Notes under the pieces: model-generated
What the model was told of the DNA's origin: nothing
The model's input: only the letters and a program-made list of their open reading frames with translations
Database searches by the model: none
IMG/VR virus record: IMGVR_UViG_3300017952_000097
Coordinates: 1 to 24,848 of that record
Reading direction: 5' to 3' (one strand)
From: a virus
DNA length: 24,848 bases
Translations under genes and position numbers: made by a program
Part shown: in pieces, positions 1 to 8,889 of the stretch
How the letters are laid out: every line of letters starts with the position of its first letter
Numbering within the stretch: the stretch's first letter is position 1

Positions 1-1065
1 ATTTATCTTATTCAGCAACATTATTATCAAGCCTTTCAGCATCGTACTCTAATCATTGTTCCGACAATTGGTTTGGTACATCAGATGAAAGGTGACTTTA
101 TTGACTATGGGTGCAATCCAGAACACATTTACACAATCCAAGGAGGTGTAGATAAAAATACTGCCGCACCCATAGTCATCTCTACATGGCAGTCACTGAT
201 TAAATTGCCAAAGGAATGGTTTGACCAGTTCCGTGTTGTGCTTGGTGACGAGGCACATCTATTCCAAGCTAAATCACTTACAAAGATTATGGAAAAGCTC
301 ACTGATTGTGACTATCGGCATGGGTTTACTGGTACTCTTAAATCGTCTGAATCAAAAACACACCGCATGGTATTAGAAGGATGTTTTGGACCGGTTGTCA
401 AATATGTCAGCACAAAGGATCTGATGGATCAAGGTACTGTTGCTGATTTCCAGGTAAAGGCAATCACACTGTCTCACTCAAAGGACGCTCGTAAAGTCTT
501 TAAGGATGCCATAAATAAAGTCGACAAGGTTAAAAAATATCCTGCCGAACGAGAGTTCATAGTCAATCACGAAAAACGAAATCTGTTTATACGGAATCTA
601 CTCTGGTCACTAGAAGGCCAGAATAATCTTGTTCTTTTTGATTTGGTTGAAAAACACGGGAAAATATTAGAACCCTTGTTGCACAAGGACGATCGTCAAT
701 TACATTTTATATACGGTGCAACTTCAGGAGAAGAACGTGAACGTATTCGACACTTGGTGGAAAATGACCCAATCAAACAACATGATATACTTGCATCTTA
801 TGGTGTGTTTTCAACGGGTGTAAACCTTAAGAAACTTGACAATGTCATCTTTGCTTCTGGTTCAAAATCAGAAATAAAAGTACTTCAATCTATTGGTAGA
901 ACATTGAGGAAGGGAAATGATGCAGATAAAGCTACTCTTTATGATATTGCTGATGACCTCAGCTCTGGCTCATTTGAAAACTATACTCTCCGTCATTTCA
1001 GAAAGAGAATTGAAATTTATTCTTCAGAAGAGTTTCCATTCAAAATTTATACAGTAGACATATAA
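1..1065 (+). CDS. uvsW: UvsW-like DNA/RNA helicase (5' end outside window)
   Basis: The reading frame is open from base 1, so this is the C-terminal 354 residues of a longer protein; the first ATG at 73 is internal. Visible superfamily 2 helicase motifs are TIGLVHQM (just before and across position 73), the Walker B box GDEAHLF near base 245, GFTGTL (motif III) near 327, and QSIGRTLRKG (motif VI) near 888. The order and wording match T4 UvsW, an ATP-dependent branch-migration and R-loop-unwinding helicase that helps shift T4 from origin-dependent to recombination-dependent replication. T4 UvsW is about 500 residues, so roughly the first third (including Walker A) lies upstream. As in T4, gene 55 is nearby. 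The family assignment is firm; its role in this phage is inferred. Confidence 0.93.
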   Translation: MYLIQQHYYQAFQHRTLIIVPTIGLVHQMKGDFIDYGCNPEHIYTIQGGVDKNTAAPIVISTWQSLIKLPKEWFDQFRVVLGDEAHLFQAKSLTKIMEKLTDCDYRHGFTGTLKSSESKTHRMVLEGCFGPVVKYVSTKDLMDQGTVADFQVKAITLSHSKDARKVFKDAINKVDKVKKYPAEREFIVNHEKRNLFIRNLLWSLEGQNNLVLFDLVEKHGKILEPLLHKDDRQLHFIYGATSGEERERIRHLVENDPIKQHDILASYGVFSTGVNLKKLDNVIFASGSKSEIKVLQSIGRTLRKGNDADKATLYDIADDLSSGSFENYTLRHFRKRIEIYSSEEFPFKIYTVDI

Positions 1066-1074
1066 TTGGTTTTT

Positions 1075-1091
1075 TAAGGTGCATAACCTTA
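1075..1091 (+). terminator. weak stem-loop after uvsW
   Basis: A 6-bp inverted repeat, TAAGGT / ACCTTA around the loop GCATA, lies 9 bases after the uvsW stop. The T-run precedes the stem and only a short T-poor stretch follows, so as an intrinsic terminator it is weak. Its position between uvsW and the promoter of gene 55 is the main reason to list it. Confidence 0.3.
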
Positions 1092-1151
1092 TTATACACA
1101 CTTCTGAGAATATGTCAACACGTAGAACGAAAAAAGTTGAAAAAAAAATTG

Positions 1152-1180
1152 TTGACTTTTGTTTGGGTACGTGATACTAT
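1152..1180 (+). promoter_or_regulatory. sigma70-type promoter for gene 55 unit
   Basis: TTGACT at 1152-1157, 17-nt spacer, TACTAT at 1175-1180, about 30 bases before the gp55 start. It has the same architecture (TTGACTTTT, 17-nt spacer) as the promoters before gp43 and the GIY-YIG gene. It lies in a non-coding gap of about 150 bases that otherwise holds only a weak stem-loop and an A-rich stretch. No activator (MotA-like) box is obvious. Confidence 0.8.
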
Positions 1181-1218
1181 AAAACAAATCCACCCATAAA
1201 AGAGGAACTCAATTTGCT

Positions 1219-1713
1219 ATGGCAGCTAAACGTAAAAGAAATTATGTAAACAATAAGGACCTATTGGATTCTCTAATTAAGTATAGAGCAGACTGTAAAG
1301 AGGCAGAGGATTCAGGTGAACCTACACCTAAGGTACCAGACTACATTGGCAGTTGTATTTTTCAGATTGCAACTCGACTAGCCACCAAGCCAAACTTTTC
1401 AGGCTATTCATATAAAGAGGATATGATTTCAGATGGCATTGAAAACTGCCTTCAATATATCCACAACTTTGATCCAGAAAAATCACAGAATCCATTTGCT
1501 TATTTTACCCAGATTATTTGGTATGCCTTTCTACGTCGTATTCAGAAAGAGAAAAAGCAAATGTATATCCGATTTAAATCGTCGCAGAATATGATGACAG
1601 AAGCTCAAATTCATGATTCAAGTGATGTACAAATTCATTTGAATGCTACTCCCGACTATATCAACGATTTTATTGAGGATTTCGAGGATAAAATTAAAAC
1701 GAAAAAGAAGTGA
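1219..1713 (+). CDS. 55: gp55-like late-transcription sigma factor
   Basis: 164 residues, against about 185 in T4 gp55. The middle of the protein (roughly residues 70-120, with EDMISDGIENCLQYIHNFD and FAYFTQIIWYAFLRRIQKEK) matches the gp55 version of sigma70 region 2, which binds core RNA polymerase and melts the late -10 box TATAAATA. The C-terminus is acidic and hydrophobic (NDFIEDFEDK), as expected of the tail that lets T4 gp55 bind the gp45 clamp. The shine-dalgarno AGAGGA precedes the ATG. Exact TATAAATA boxes elsewhere in this window are its likely targets. Family identity is confident; the clamp contact is inferred from T4. Confidence 0.92.
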   Translation: MAAKRKRNYVNNKDLLDSLIKYRADCKEAEDSGEPTPKVPDYIGSCIFQIATRLATKPNFSGYSYKEDMISDGIENCLQYIHNFDPEKSQNPFAYFTQIIWYAFLRRIQKEKKQMYIRFKSSQNMMTEAQIHDSSDVQIHLNATPDYINDFIEDFEDKIKTKKK

Positions 1714-1719
1714 GGTATT

Positions 1720-2142
1720 ATGAAAATACTAATTTTTGGATTGCCCGGAAGTGGTAAAACCACTCTGGCCAAACCTTTTGCTGATTTGATTGGTGGTGTT
1801 CATATTAATGCCGACGAGGTTCGAGAGCATTATGATGACTGGGACTTTACCCCTGAAGGCCGTATGAGACAAGCACAACGAATGCGTCATCTGAGTGATG
1901 GTGTGGTGAGAGCAGGTAAAATTGCTGTTACTGATTTTGTTTGTCCTACTGAGGAGGCTCGGCTAGCATTTGATCCAGATTTTACGGTTTGGATGGATAC
2001 CATTAAGGAAGGTCGATTTGAAGATACTAATAAAATGTTTCAAGCACCACCTAAATGTGATTACCATGTAAGTGAGTGGTTCGAAGATACTCATGTCGAG
2101 CTGTTAAAAGTAGTTAAAAAATGGATGGAGCGAGATGTCTGA
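1720..2142 (+). CDS. P-loop kinase, adenylylsulfate-kinase-like
   Basis: 140 residues with a clear N-terminal Walker A (GLPGSGKTTLA, residues 7-17), then NADEVRE at about 30-36, which resembles the DGDxxR segment of APS kinase (CysC). Full-length APS kinases are nearer 180-200 residues, so this is a short version. APS kinase phosphorylates adenosine 5'-phosphosulfate to PAPS; whether this protein uses APS or another small substrate cannot be told. It follows gp55 by 6 bases and overlaps the next gene by 8 bases, so it is co-transcribed with the DUF2061 and nucleotidylyltransferase genes, and the three probably act together. It could also be a generic zeta-toxin or PNK-like small-molecule kinase. 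Confidence 0.7.
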   Translation: MKILIFGLPGSGKTTLAKPFADLIGGVHINADEVREHYDDWDFTPEGRMRQAQRMRHLSDGVVRAGKIAVTDFVCPTEEARLAFDPDFTVWMDTIKEGRFEDTNKMFQAPPKCDYHVSEWFEDTHVELLKVVKKWMERDV

Positions 2143-2350
2143 AGTAGTTACTCGTAAACGTCACCTAGCCAAAGCGGTTACGTGGCGTATTATAGCAAGT
2201 ATCACAACAGCACTTATTGCATGGTTTTTTGGTCTACCACCAAAGGCGGTAGGTGCTGTTTTTGTGGCAGATTTGATAATCAAGTTTATCCTATATTATG
2301 CGCACGAACGAGTATGGTATAAGAATATAAGATTTGGTCTTAAGAAATAA
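2135..2350 (+). CDS. DUF2061 small membrane protein
   Basis: 71 residues. The opening RKRHLAKAVTWRIIAS, followed by two hydrophobic stretches (about residues 19-33 and 37-54) and the ending HERVWYKNIRFG, is the DUF2061 signature. These are small two-helix membrane proteins of unknown function, in bacteria often found near sulfate-activation or polysaccharide genes. The start overlaps the end of the kinase gene by 8 bases. Its place between a kinase and a nucleotidylyltransferase suggests a membrane partner for the same pathway; that is inference. Confidence 0.8.
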   Translation: MSEVVTRKRHLAKAVTWRIIASITTALIAWFFGLPPKAVGAVFVADLIIKFILYYAHERVWYKNIRFGLKK

Positions 2351-2363
2351 GAAAAGGAAGTAA

Positions 2364-2777
2364 ATGATGTTTGATCCACAGAAGCCAACAGTACAGATGT
2401 TGGGTAGGTGGCAGCCATGGCATGACGGCCATACTGCTTTGTTTAAAAAATGTGTTGACATTACTGGCCAAGTGTGTATAATGGTAAGAGATGTTGGCGG
2501 AATTGTCGGTCAGGATGCTGGTGCAGGTCGGACTGCCAAACAAGATGACAACCCCTTCGATATTGAAGTGGTAAGGAGGAACATTGAAGCCGGATTACAA
2601 GAACATGGTTTTAGTCTTGGTGTGGAATATGTTATTCTGGACGTCCCTAATATTGTTGATATTTCCTATGGGCGTGGCGTTGGTTATACTTTTACTGAGC
2701 ATGACCTTGGTGCTGACATCCATGGAATATCTGCGACAAAAATTAGAGCAAAGATGAGAGAAGAGGGCAAACTTTGA
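2364..2777 (+). CDS. HxGH nucleotidylyltransferase
   Basis: 137 residues. RWQPWHDGHTALF (about residues 15-27) holds the HxGH nucleotide-binding motif, and GISATKIRAKM near the C-terminus matches the ISxTxxR motif of the cytidylyl/adenylyltransferase superfamily. Such enzymes transfer NMP from CTP or ATP to a phosphate-bearing acceptor; the acceptor cannot be identified. A good ribosome site (AAGGAAG) precedes two tandem ATGs at 2364 and 2367; the second has equally plausible spacing. The stop overlaps the TTG start of gene 47. It is the third member of a cassette inserted between 55 and 47. Confidence 0.75.
   Translation: MMFDPQKPTVQMLGRWQPWHDGHTALFKKCVDITGQVCIMVRDVGGIVGQDAGAGRTAKQDDNPFDIEVVRRNIEAGLQEHGFSLGVEYVILDVPNIVDISYGRGVGYTFTEHDLGADIHGISATKIRAKMREEGKL
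2455..2482 (+). promoter_or_regulatory. possible intragenic sigma70 promoter before 47-46
   Basis: TTGACA at 2455-2460 and TATAAT at 2477-2482, both perfect consensus boxes with a 16-nt spacer, inside the nucleotidylyltransferase gene. It could drive 47-46 separately from the upstream cassette. A chance match in AT-rich coding sequence cannot be excluded. Confidence 0.45.
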
Positions 2778-3838
2778 AAATTGCAATAGTAACAGATATG
2801 CATATTGGTGTTCGTGGAGACAGTAAGGTCTTTCAGAATCACCAAGAAAAATTCTTTCTCGAAGTATTTTTTCCATATCTGGATGAGCATGGTATTGATA
2901 CAGTATTTGATCTCGGTGATACATTTGATCGCCGTAAATACATTAATTATGTGAGCCTACAACGAGGTAAGGAATATTTCTTTGAACAGATGGCCAAACG
3001 TGGTATTAAATACCATGCTCTTGTCGGTAACCACACGACATATTATACCAATACGAACGAGGTAAATTCTATGAATTTGCTTCTACGTGAGTATGATAAT
3101 TTTAAAATTTATGAACACGAGCCCGAGGAATTACAATTAGGATCTACAAAGTTCCTAATGGTTCCTTGGATTACTCGTGACAATGCTGAACGATGTATGG
3201 AAGCAATCCAGAGCAGTGATGCAAATGTACTGATGGGTCACCTTGAAGTCCAAGGCTTTGAGATGATGAAAGGTACTGTTTGTACACACGGTTTGGATAT
3301 GAATGTATTCAAGAACTTTGAAGGTGTGTATTCTGGTCACTTCCATCATCCATCACAGTATCGTAATATTGAATACCTAGGTGCGCCGTATGAAATGACA
3401 TGGTCAGATTACCAGGGCAAACGTGGGTTCCATATTTTTGATACTGAAACTCGTGAGGTCACTAAGGTTCTCAATCCGAATCGTATATTCCACAAAATTG
3501 ACTACGATGATGAGGATATGACTGTTGACGATATTGCAAGCTTAGATGTGTCTATGCTTGAGGATGCATATATCAAGGTTATTGTTAAAAACAGAACTAA
3601 TCCTTACATATATGATCTGTTCATGAGTCGCCTTGCTGATTCTGGTGCCGCAGATGTAAAAGCGGTTGATGATGCTCTCAATCTTGAATCAGCAGGGGTT
3701 GACGAAATACTTGACGAAACCAAGGATACTAAGGAAATCCTACATAACTATATCGATTCACTTGATACATCGGTTGACAAAAATAAAATCAAGAAAACGA
3801 TTGATGATCTTTATATAGAGGCTATGAATATTACATAA
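2774..3838 (+). CDS. 47: gp47 recombination endonuclease subunit (Mre11/SbcD-like)
   Basis: 354 residues, close to T4 gp47 (about 340). Metallophosphoesterase motifs appear in order: DMH (residues 8-10), GDTFD (48-52), GNH (85-87), GHLE (about 155) and GHFHH (about 190); these supply the metal ligands. With gp46 it forms the nuclease that resects DNA ends and supports recombination-dependent replication. The start is TTG, overlapping the preceding stop (TTGA). The first downstream ATG at 2798 would remove the DMH metal site, so TTG is preferred. It ends in TAATG, overlapping gene 46, which suggests translational coupling. Confidence 0.95.
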   Translation: MKIAIVTDMHIGVRGDSKVFQNHQEKFFLEVFFPYLDEHGIDTVFDLGDTFDRRKYINYVSLQRGKEYFFEQMAKRGIKYHALVGNHTTYYTNTNEVNSMNLLLREYDNFKIYEHEPEELQLGSTKFLMVPWITRDNAERCMEAIQSSDANVLMGHLEVQGFEMMKGTVCTHGLDMNVFKNFEGVYSGHFHHPSQYRNIEYLGAPYEMTWSDYQGKRGFHIFDTETREVTKVLNPNRIFHKIDYDDEDMTVDDIASLDVSMLEDAYIKVIVKNRTNPYIYDLFMSRLADSGAADVKAVDDALNLESAGVDEILDETKDTKEILHNYIDSLDTSVDKNKIKKTIDDLYIEAMNIT

Positions 3839-5550
3839 TGCGAATTACTTTTAAAAGCGTAAAATATAAAAATACATTATCAACAGGAAATTCATTTACC
3901 ACAATTCAGCTAGACCGGAAACCGACCACTCTAATTAGTGGCTCAAATGGTAGTGGTAAATCAACTCTGCTTGATGCTATTGTTTATGGGCTGTATGGTA
4001 AACCTTTTCGTAAGATTAACAAACCACAGCTAGTGAACAGTATCAACAGAAAGGATATGCTTGTAGAGGTAGCCTTTTCAGTCGGTGGGTCCAATTATAT
4101 GGTTCGCCGTGGTATGAAACCAAACGTCTTTGAAATTTTTAAAGATGGTGGCTTGCTGAATCAAGATTCGGCCAAGAGAGATTATCAGTCATACCTTGAA
4201 CAAAATATCCTGGGGATCAATTATAAATCATTTAACCAGATTGTTGTCCTTGGTAGTGCTACATATGTTCCGTTTATGGAATTACCAGTAGGCCAACGCC
4301 GAGAGATTATTGAGGATCTACTTGACATTCAGGTATTCAGTACGATGAACCTATTGGTCAAAGACAAGATTAATGATAATAAAACTAGTGTATCTGATAA
4401 CAGTTATAAAATTGATCTGGTCGAATCCAAAATTGAATCTGCTCAGGAACACAGTGATCAAATCCGTGATCTAAAGGAAGCAGAGGTTGCTAAAATTAAG
4501 GAGAAGATGGGTGAGCACATATCGAACATTGAGACGGAGAAAGAACACATCGAAGGTATCGAAGGTGAGATCACCGCGCTCATTGAAACCATCCAAGATA
4601 AGGCGAGCATCAAGTCAAAAGCCGAGAAGGCCAAGACGTTAAAGCGTGATCTTGAAACTAATATAACAACAAATCAAAAGGAATTGTTGTTCTATGTTGA
4701 CCATGATAATTGCCCTACTTGTAAACAAGGCATTGAACACACATTCAAGGAAACTGTTATCACCGAAAAAGGAAAAAAGGTAACTGAACTCGAGGCCGGT
4801 GTTAAGGAATTATCCGAAAAGATAACCGAATATGAAAATAGGATTGAGGAAATCTCGAAGGTAGAGGATAATATCCAGGATAAAAACCTTGCCATTGGTG
4901 AATGTAGAGCACACATTCGTATTGCAAAAAATGCTTTAAAAGAATATAAATCAGAATTGGATCAGGCTGAACGTGAGGTAGAAGAGGTTGATACATCTAA
5001 ACTCGAGGCGTTTGAAAATGAGTTGAAAGATTATCAGGAAGCCAGAGCAGATTTACTTGATGAACGAAATACCCTTAACGTTGTGTCGACAATTCTTAAG
5101 GATGGTGGAATTAAGGCTAAAATTATTAAGCAATATATTCCCGTGATGAACAAACTCATCAATAAATATCTCGGTGCGTTTGATCTGTTTGTTGATTTTC
5201 AGTTGGATGAGAACTTTAATGAGGTAATCAAATCCCGTTTCCGTGATACATTTTCATATTCGTCATTCTCGGAAGGTGAGAAATTGAGAATCTCCTTATC
5301 AATTATGTTGGCATGGCGATCAGTGGCAAAACTTCGCAACTCTGTTTCCACCAATCTGTTGATACTTGATGAAACATTGGATGGTGCTATGGATAATGTC
5401 GGTGTGGAAAATCTCATTGATACGCTGCACAATCTCAATACCGACGACAATATATTTGTAATCAGTCACCGTGGTGACCAATTTGCTGAAAAGTTCACCT
5501 CTCATATCAAATTCCATAAGGTCAAAAACTTTTCAGAAATGGCTGCATAA
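3838..5550 (+). CDS. 46: gp46 recombination endonuclease subunit (Rad50/SbcC-like)
   Basis: 570 residues, like T4 gp46 (560). Walker A GSNGSGKSTLLDA begins near residue 35. A long charged coiled coil runs from about residue 180 to 420 and is interrupted by the zinc-hook CPTC (292-295). The ABC signature SEGEKLRIS lies near 478 and Walker B LLILDETLD near 510. It is an ATPase that holds and opens DNA ends for gp47. The ATG overlaps the gene 47 stop by one base. Confidence 0.95.
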   Translation: MRITFKSVKYKNTLSTGNSFTTIQLDRKPTTLISGSNGSGKSTLLDAIVYGLYGKPFRKINKPQLVNSINRKDMLVEVAFSVGGSNYMVRRGMKPNVFEIFKDGGLLNQDSAKRDYQSYLEQNILGINYKSFNQIVVLGSATYVPFMELPVGQRREIIEDLLDIQVFSTMNLLVKDKINDNKTSVSDNSYKIDLVESKIESAQEHSDQIRDLKEAEVAKIKEKMGEHISNIETEKEHIEGIEGEITALIETIQDKASIKSKAEKAKTLKRDLETNITTNQKELLFYVDHDNCPTCKQGIEHTFKETVITEKGKKVTELEAGVKELSEKITEYENRIEEISKVEDNIQDKNLAIGECRAHIRIAKNALKEYKSELDQAEREVEEVDTSKLEAFENELKDYQEARADLLDERNTLNVVSTILKDGGIKAKIIKQYIPVMNKLINKYLGAFDLFVDFQLDENFNEVIKSRFRDTFSYSSFSEGEKLRISLSIMLAWRSVAKLRNSVSTNLLILDETLDGAMDNVGVENLIDTLHNLNTDDNIFVISHRGDQFAEKFTSHIKFHKVKNFSEMAA

Positions 5551-5554
5551 ATGG

Positions 5555-5583
5555 TTGACTTTTCCCGCAGCCCATTATATTAT
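5555..5583 (+). promoter_or_regulatory. sigma70-type promoter for gp43
   Basis: TTGACT at 5555-5560, 17-nt spacer, TATTAT at 5578-5583, in the 61-base gap before DNA polymerase. The leader then carries the ribosome site AAAAGGT before the ATG at 5612. It shares the TTGACTTTT start with the promoters at 1152 and 8890. Confidence 0.82.
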
Positions 5584-5611
5584 GTAAACTATACTGAACA
5601 AAAGGTAAATC

Positions 5612-8152
5612 ATGGCTTCATTCTATACATCTGTCGATCGCTGGGGCAACAATATCCTCTGGCGTGGTTACGAAAATGGCAAACGGTTCTCCCGTAAGGT
5701 TCCATTCAAGCCTACCCTATATCTACATACTCGTAAGCCCGGTGGTGAATATCGTTCACTAGTTGGTGACAAGGAACTTCACCCAAAAACTTTTGACTCT
5801 ATGTCCGAGGCCAAACAGTTCGTTGAGGAATACAAGGGTATTTCCAACATGGGTATCTATGGCAATACTAACTACGTTGCCCAGTTCATTCAAGAAAACT
5901 ATCCTGGCGAAATAAAATTTGACATGTCTGCAATTAATATTGTGTCCTTCGATATTGAGGTTGACATCAGTGACGGTTATGCAGACATTGATACGGCTGA
6001 TAAGGAAATTACCTCTATCGCCTACAAATCTTCCAAGAGCAATACTTATCATTTGCTCGGCCGGAAGGACTATGACAAATACTCTACGATAACTGATATT
6101 GATCCTGACGATATTCATTTTATGAAATTTGACACCGAGGAGGCATTGCTTCGTCGGTTTATTGACATTTGGAAAAATGACTATCCCGACATCGTGACTG
6201 GATGGAACGTAGAGTACTTTGACATTATGTACATTGTGACTCGGATTATTCGTCTCCTCGGTGAGGAAAGGGCCAAGGATCTATCTCCTTGGCGGTCGAT
6301 TAAAAAGGACACCCGTACCTTCTTCGGCAAGGAACAATCTACATATAAAATGTCTGGCCTCCACGTGATTGACTATATGGATGCCTTCAAAAAATTTGGT
6401 TACAAATATGGTACGCAGGAATCATACAAACTCGACCACGTTGCACATGCTGTACTCGGTGAGAAAAAACTTGACTATTCCGAATATGGTAACCTCACTA
6501 ATTTGTACAACGAAAACCCACAACTGTATCTCGACTATAACCTCAAGGATACTCAACTGATCCAAAAATTTGAGGATGAAACTGGTCTGCTCTCGTTGGT
6601 AATGACCGTTGCTTACGGTGGTGGTGACAACATTCCTTCAGCGTTTGGTACGGTGGGCATTTGGGAAACGACCATCTACCGTCGTCTAATCGCTGATAAA
6701 ATTGTACCGGATATTAAAGGTGGCCCTGGCGAAAGGGTTGAGGAACTGGTTGGTGGTTATGTTAAGGATCCAGACACTGGTCTACATCCATGGATTGTTT
6801 CATTTGACTTAAACTCTCTGTATCCGCACCTGATGCTTCAATATAATATGTCACCTGAAACATATATGCCTGATCGTAGAGAATATGTCAGTCAGGATAT
6901 GGTGCTTGATGATAAATTCCGAAACGATGATCCTTCTGTATCGGTTTGTGCCAACGGTGCTTGTTTTAGTAACGAAAAGGTTGGCATTATTCCTGGTATC
7001 ATTGACGAATATTACAATCGTCGGTCTGGTATTAAAAAGGAAATGCTTGCGGTTGAGCAACAACTTGAGGTGGAGACCGATCCGAAACAAAAGGAAAAAC
7101 TCAAACGAGAGGCAAACCAACTTCATAACTCTCAGATGGCTATCAAAATTGCTATGAACAGCCTTTATGGTGCTACTGCAAATATTTACTTCCTCTACTA
7201 TATTAACGATATGGCCGAGGCAATTACTACATCTGGTCAGTTATCCATTCGATGGGCACAAAAATCAGTCAACGAATACATGAATAAAATCCTCAAAACC
7301 GAAGGCAAGGATTATATTGCATACATTGACACCGATTCAATTTATGTTCACTTCGGTCCACTGATTGAGGCATCGTTTGGTACCACTGACATTGAGCGTG
7401 AACGCGGTGAGGCATTCTTGGATCAGGTATGTGGTTCCAAAATTGAGGAAATTATTGATCAAGGCTATGAGGATCTTGCCAAACGTATGGGTGCCTATCG
7501 GCAGGCCATGTTCATGAAACGTGAGAAAATCACCGATAAATCTCTATTCGTTGCTAAAAAACGGTATATCATGAACACCCTAAACAGCGAAGGTGTGCAT
7601 TACGAAAAACCAAAAATCTCAGTGACTGGTCTGGAATCAGTCCGATCCTCTACTCCCGAGATTTGCCGTGACAAAATGAAGGAAACCTTTGCCGTGATCA
7701 TGAATGGTTCCGAGGAGGAAACCCAGGCGTTTATTGCGAAATTCCGTGACGAATTTAAATCTTATGGTCCTGAGGAAATTGGTAAAACATCTGGTACGGA
7801 TAATATCACTAAATATCAGGATCGTGCTAGTCTTTACCGCAAGGGCACACCGATTCATGTCCGAGGTTGTATCCTATACAATCACCACCTCGAGCAGAAA
7901 AAACTAAATAAACGGTACGAAAAGGTACAATCAGGCGACAAGGTCAAATTTGTTTATCTGAAGGTGCCAAATCCGATTCGAGAGAACACCATTTCATTTC
8001 CTGGTGTCCTCCCCAAAGAACTTGGTCTACACGAGTATATCGACTACGATACTCAGTTCGAAAAGGTCTTTCTTAGCCCGATTGAACACATCCTTGAGGC
8101 ATTGGGTTGGACTTCGGAAAAGGTAAACACACTCGAGGATTTCTTTTCATAG
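5612..8152 (+). CDS. 43: gp43 family B DNA polymerase
   Basis: 846 residues; T4 gp43 is 898. The 3'-5' exonuclease ExoI motif FDIEVD has D114 and E116. Polymerase motif A is DLNSLYPHLM (D399), motif B KIAMNSLYGA starts at K512, and motif C YIDTDS has D573 and D575, so polymerase and proofreading sites both look intact. It replicates the phage genome on the gp45 clamp. The C-terminus ends TLEDFFS, in the position where the RB69/T4 polymerases carry their clamp-binding peptide. No intein or intron is seen. Confidence 0.97.
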   Translation: MASFYTSVDRWGNNILWRGYENGKRFSRKVPFKPTLYLHTRKPGGEYRSLVGDKELHPKTFDSMSEAKQFVEEYKGISNMGIYGNTNYVAQFIQENYPGEIKFDMSAINIVSFDIEVDISDGYADIDTADKEITSIAYKSSKSNTYHLLGRKDYDKYSTITDIDPDDIHFMKFDTEEALLRRFIDIWKNDYPDIVTGWNVEYFDIMYIVTRIIRLLGEERAKDLSPWRSIKKDTRTFFGKEQSTYKMSGLHVIDYMDAFKKFGYKYGTQESYKLDHVAHAVLGEKKLDYSEYGNLTNLYNENPQLYLDYNLKDTQLIQKFEDETGLLSLVMTVAYGGGDNIPSAFGTVGIWETTIYRRLIADKIVPDIKGGPGERVEELVGGYVKDPDTGLHPWIVSFDLNSLYPHLMLQYNMSPETYMPDRREYVSQDMVLDDKFRNDDPSVSVCANGACFSNEKVGIIPGIIDEYYNRRSGIKKEMLAVEQQLEVETDPKQKEKLKREANQLHNSQMAIKIAMNSLYGATANIYFLYYINDMAEAITTSGQLSIRWAQKSVNEYMNKILKTEGKDYIAYIDTDSIYVHFGPLIEASFGTTDIERERGEAFLDQVCGSKIEEIIDQGYEDLAKRMGAYRQAMFMKREKITDKSLFVAKKRYIMNTLNSEGVHYEKPKISVTGLESVRSSTPEICRDKMKETFAVIMNGSEEETQAFIAKFRDEFKSYGPEEIGKTSGTDNITKYQDRASLYRKGTPIHVRGCILYNHHLEQKKLNKRYEKVQSGDKVKFVYLKVPNPIRENTISFPGVLPKELGLHEYIDYDTQFEKVFLSPIEHILEALGWTSEKVNTLEDFFS

Positions 8153-8161
8153 GAGATATGT

Positions 8162-8413
8162 ATGTCAGATGTTCTAAATAATATGGAATTAAGATACAAA
8201 GGTATTAAGGAACAAATTAAATTTACCAAGGAATCAATGGAAGTTTTGGAAAAAAGTTCACCGCCCGATGTAATACAAAGAAACAGTAAAATTCTAAATC
8301 AGTTCTACCAAAAACTAGAACGTGAATTAAATATATTGGAAAGTGAAATTGAAGAAGAAAAATTGTCTATAGCCGAAAAGGAGGAAGCAGACAATGATAG
8401 CGGACAAAGTTAA
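8162..8413 (+). CDS. small coiled-coil protein, unknown
   Basis: 83 residues, highly charged, rich in Glu, Lys and Leu, with a heptad-like pattern through most of its length, so probably one long helix or coiled coil. A strong ribosome site AGGAGAT precedes the ATG. It sits 9 bases after gp43 and overlaps the next gene by 20 bases, so it is probably co-expressed with the polymerase. No family recognised. Confidence 0.7.
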   Translation: MSDVLNNMELRYKGIKEQIKFTKESMEVLEKSSPPDVIQRNSKILNQFYQKLERELNILESEIEEEKLSIAEKEEADNDSGQS

Positions 8414-8657
8414 ACAAGAGGCATTAACTATTACCATGGAGGAATGCGCTGAGCTGCAAGTAGAGGCAGCAAAGATTATCCGGTTTGGTTCTGACACCGC
8501 TGAAAATATCCACAAGCTAGAAGTGGAGATTGGCGATCTAATGTGTATGATCGATTTATTGGATCAATATAAGCTTATTGATCTGGGAGAGGTAGCCGAA
8601 CACAAGGCTGCTAAAAGAGAAAAACTTAAACTATGGTCAGATCTAATTGACCTGTAA
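8394..8657 (+). CDS. MazG-like nucleotide pyrophosphohydrolase
   Basis: 87 residues, all helical in appearance. EECAE (residues 16-20) followed by EVEIGD (43-48) fits the EExxE...ExxD metal-binding pattern of the all-alpha NTP pyrophosphatases (MazG/dUTPase-2 type). Such enzymes hydrolyse NTPs or dNTPs to NMPs and pyrophosphate; phage versions are thought to clean the nucleotide pool or alter host alarmones. The start overlaps the previous gene by 20 bases. The substrate is unknown. Confidence 0.72.
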   Translation: MIADKVKQEALTITMEECAELQVEAAKIIRFGSDTAENIHKLEVEIGDLMCMIDLLDQYKLIDLGEVAEHKAAKREKLKLWSDLIDL

Positions 8658-8666
8658 GGAAAGGAT

Positions 8667-8876
8667 ATGGACTTGAAACAACAAATGTTAAAAGCTCTGC
8701 GTATGCACGCTGAGGCTGAAATTGAATTGCATAAAACAAATGTTGAGGTTTATATGCAAAAGGTGGTAGGTATCGGTGAGCATTCCGACATCATTGAAAC
8801 CATCCAAAAGGAACTAGATGCCATGGCAGCCGCTGAGGACCGCCTGGAAATGCTAGAAAAATATTTTTTAAGATAA
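8667..8876 (+). CDS. small helical protein, unknown
   Basis: 69 residues, mostly predicted helix, Glu/Met/Lys rich, ending LEKYFLR. GGAAAGG precedes the ATG. It follows the MazG-like gene by 9 bases and ends just before the promoter at 8890. No recognised domain. Confidence 0.65.
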   Translation: MDLKQQMLKALRMHAEAEIELHKTNVEVYMQKVVGIGEHSDIIETIQKELDAMAAAEDRLEMLEKYFLR

Positions 8877-8889
8877 TGCAAAATAATTG

